DNA from: Chryseobacterium gleum
Lineage (GTDB): Bacteria > Bacteroidota > Bacteroidia > Flavobacteriales_C > GCA-002722245
NCBI GenBank assembly: GCA_945903925.1
Contig: CAMDPJ010000164.1
Coordinates: 1 to 5,476, forward strand
DNA: 5,476 nt
Direction: 5' to 3'
Part shown: positions 5,473 to 5,476 of the stretch, piece by piece
How the letters are laid out: each line of letters opens with the position of its first letter
How positions within the stretch are numbered: the stretch's first letter is position 1
Program-made: the position numbers and the translations under genes
Notes under the pieces: generated by a model
What the model was told of the DNA's origin: nothing
The model's input: only the letters and a program-made list of their open reading frames with translations
Databases searched by the model: none

Positions 5473-5476
5473 AATA

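Overview
The window looks like a piece of a Bacteroidota (Bacteroidetes) chromosome. The support is low-GC DNA, TAnnTTTG-type -7 promoter boxes, start codons without Shine-Dalgarno sequences, and an RHS/YD-repeat protein of the style common in that phylum. I cannot place it below phylum level.

Layout. (1) Bases 1-1223, minus strand: part of a large YD-repeat (RHS) protein. The frame is open for 407 codons and runs off the left edge. Its N-terminal part is missing, because the homologous sequence stops at the end of a mobile element. (2) About 1185-1989: a small RAYT-type (REP-associated tyrosine transposase) element. It has one minus-strand HUH/Y1 transposase gene and short ends sharing TAATAGGG(A/T)CAGA, one copy on the left and two on the right. 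The transposase stop overlaps the only upstream ATG of the rhs remnant as ATGA, so the element may supply its start codon. (3) Bases 1990-2184: non-coding, with a -7 box driving rightward. (4) 2185-2733, plus strand: a conserved-looking hypothetical protein. (5) 2734-2957: intergenic, but dense in signals. It holds a good -7 box, then about 110 nt able to form three hairpin domains and ending in an intrinsic terminator, then five degenerate heptamers just before the next start codon. (6) 2958-5436, plus strand: a two-gene operon with a 17-nt overlap, coding for a UMF1-family MFS permease and an L-2-hydroxyglutarate dehydrogenase/oxidase (LhgO). (7) 5450-5472: a perfect GC-rich hairpin at the right edge, either a terminator or a copy of a dispersed palindromic repeat.

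How it fits together. The left part is accessory DNA (rhs remnant plus RAYT element). The right part is ordinary metabolism: LhgO removes L-2-hydroxyglutarate by oxidising it to 2-oxoglutarate, and the co-translated permease may move a related acid or amino acid, which is inference only. The least explained item is the putative structured RNA at 2794-2904, which is either an independent small RNA or a terminating leader of the transporter-lhgO operon.
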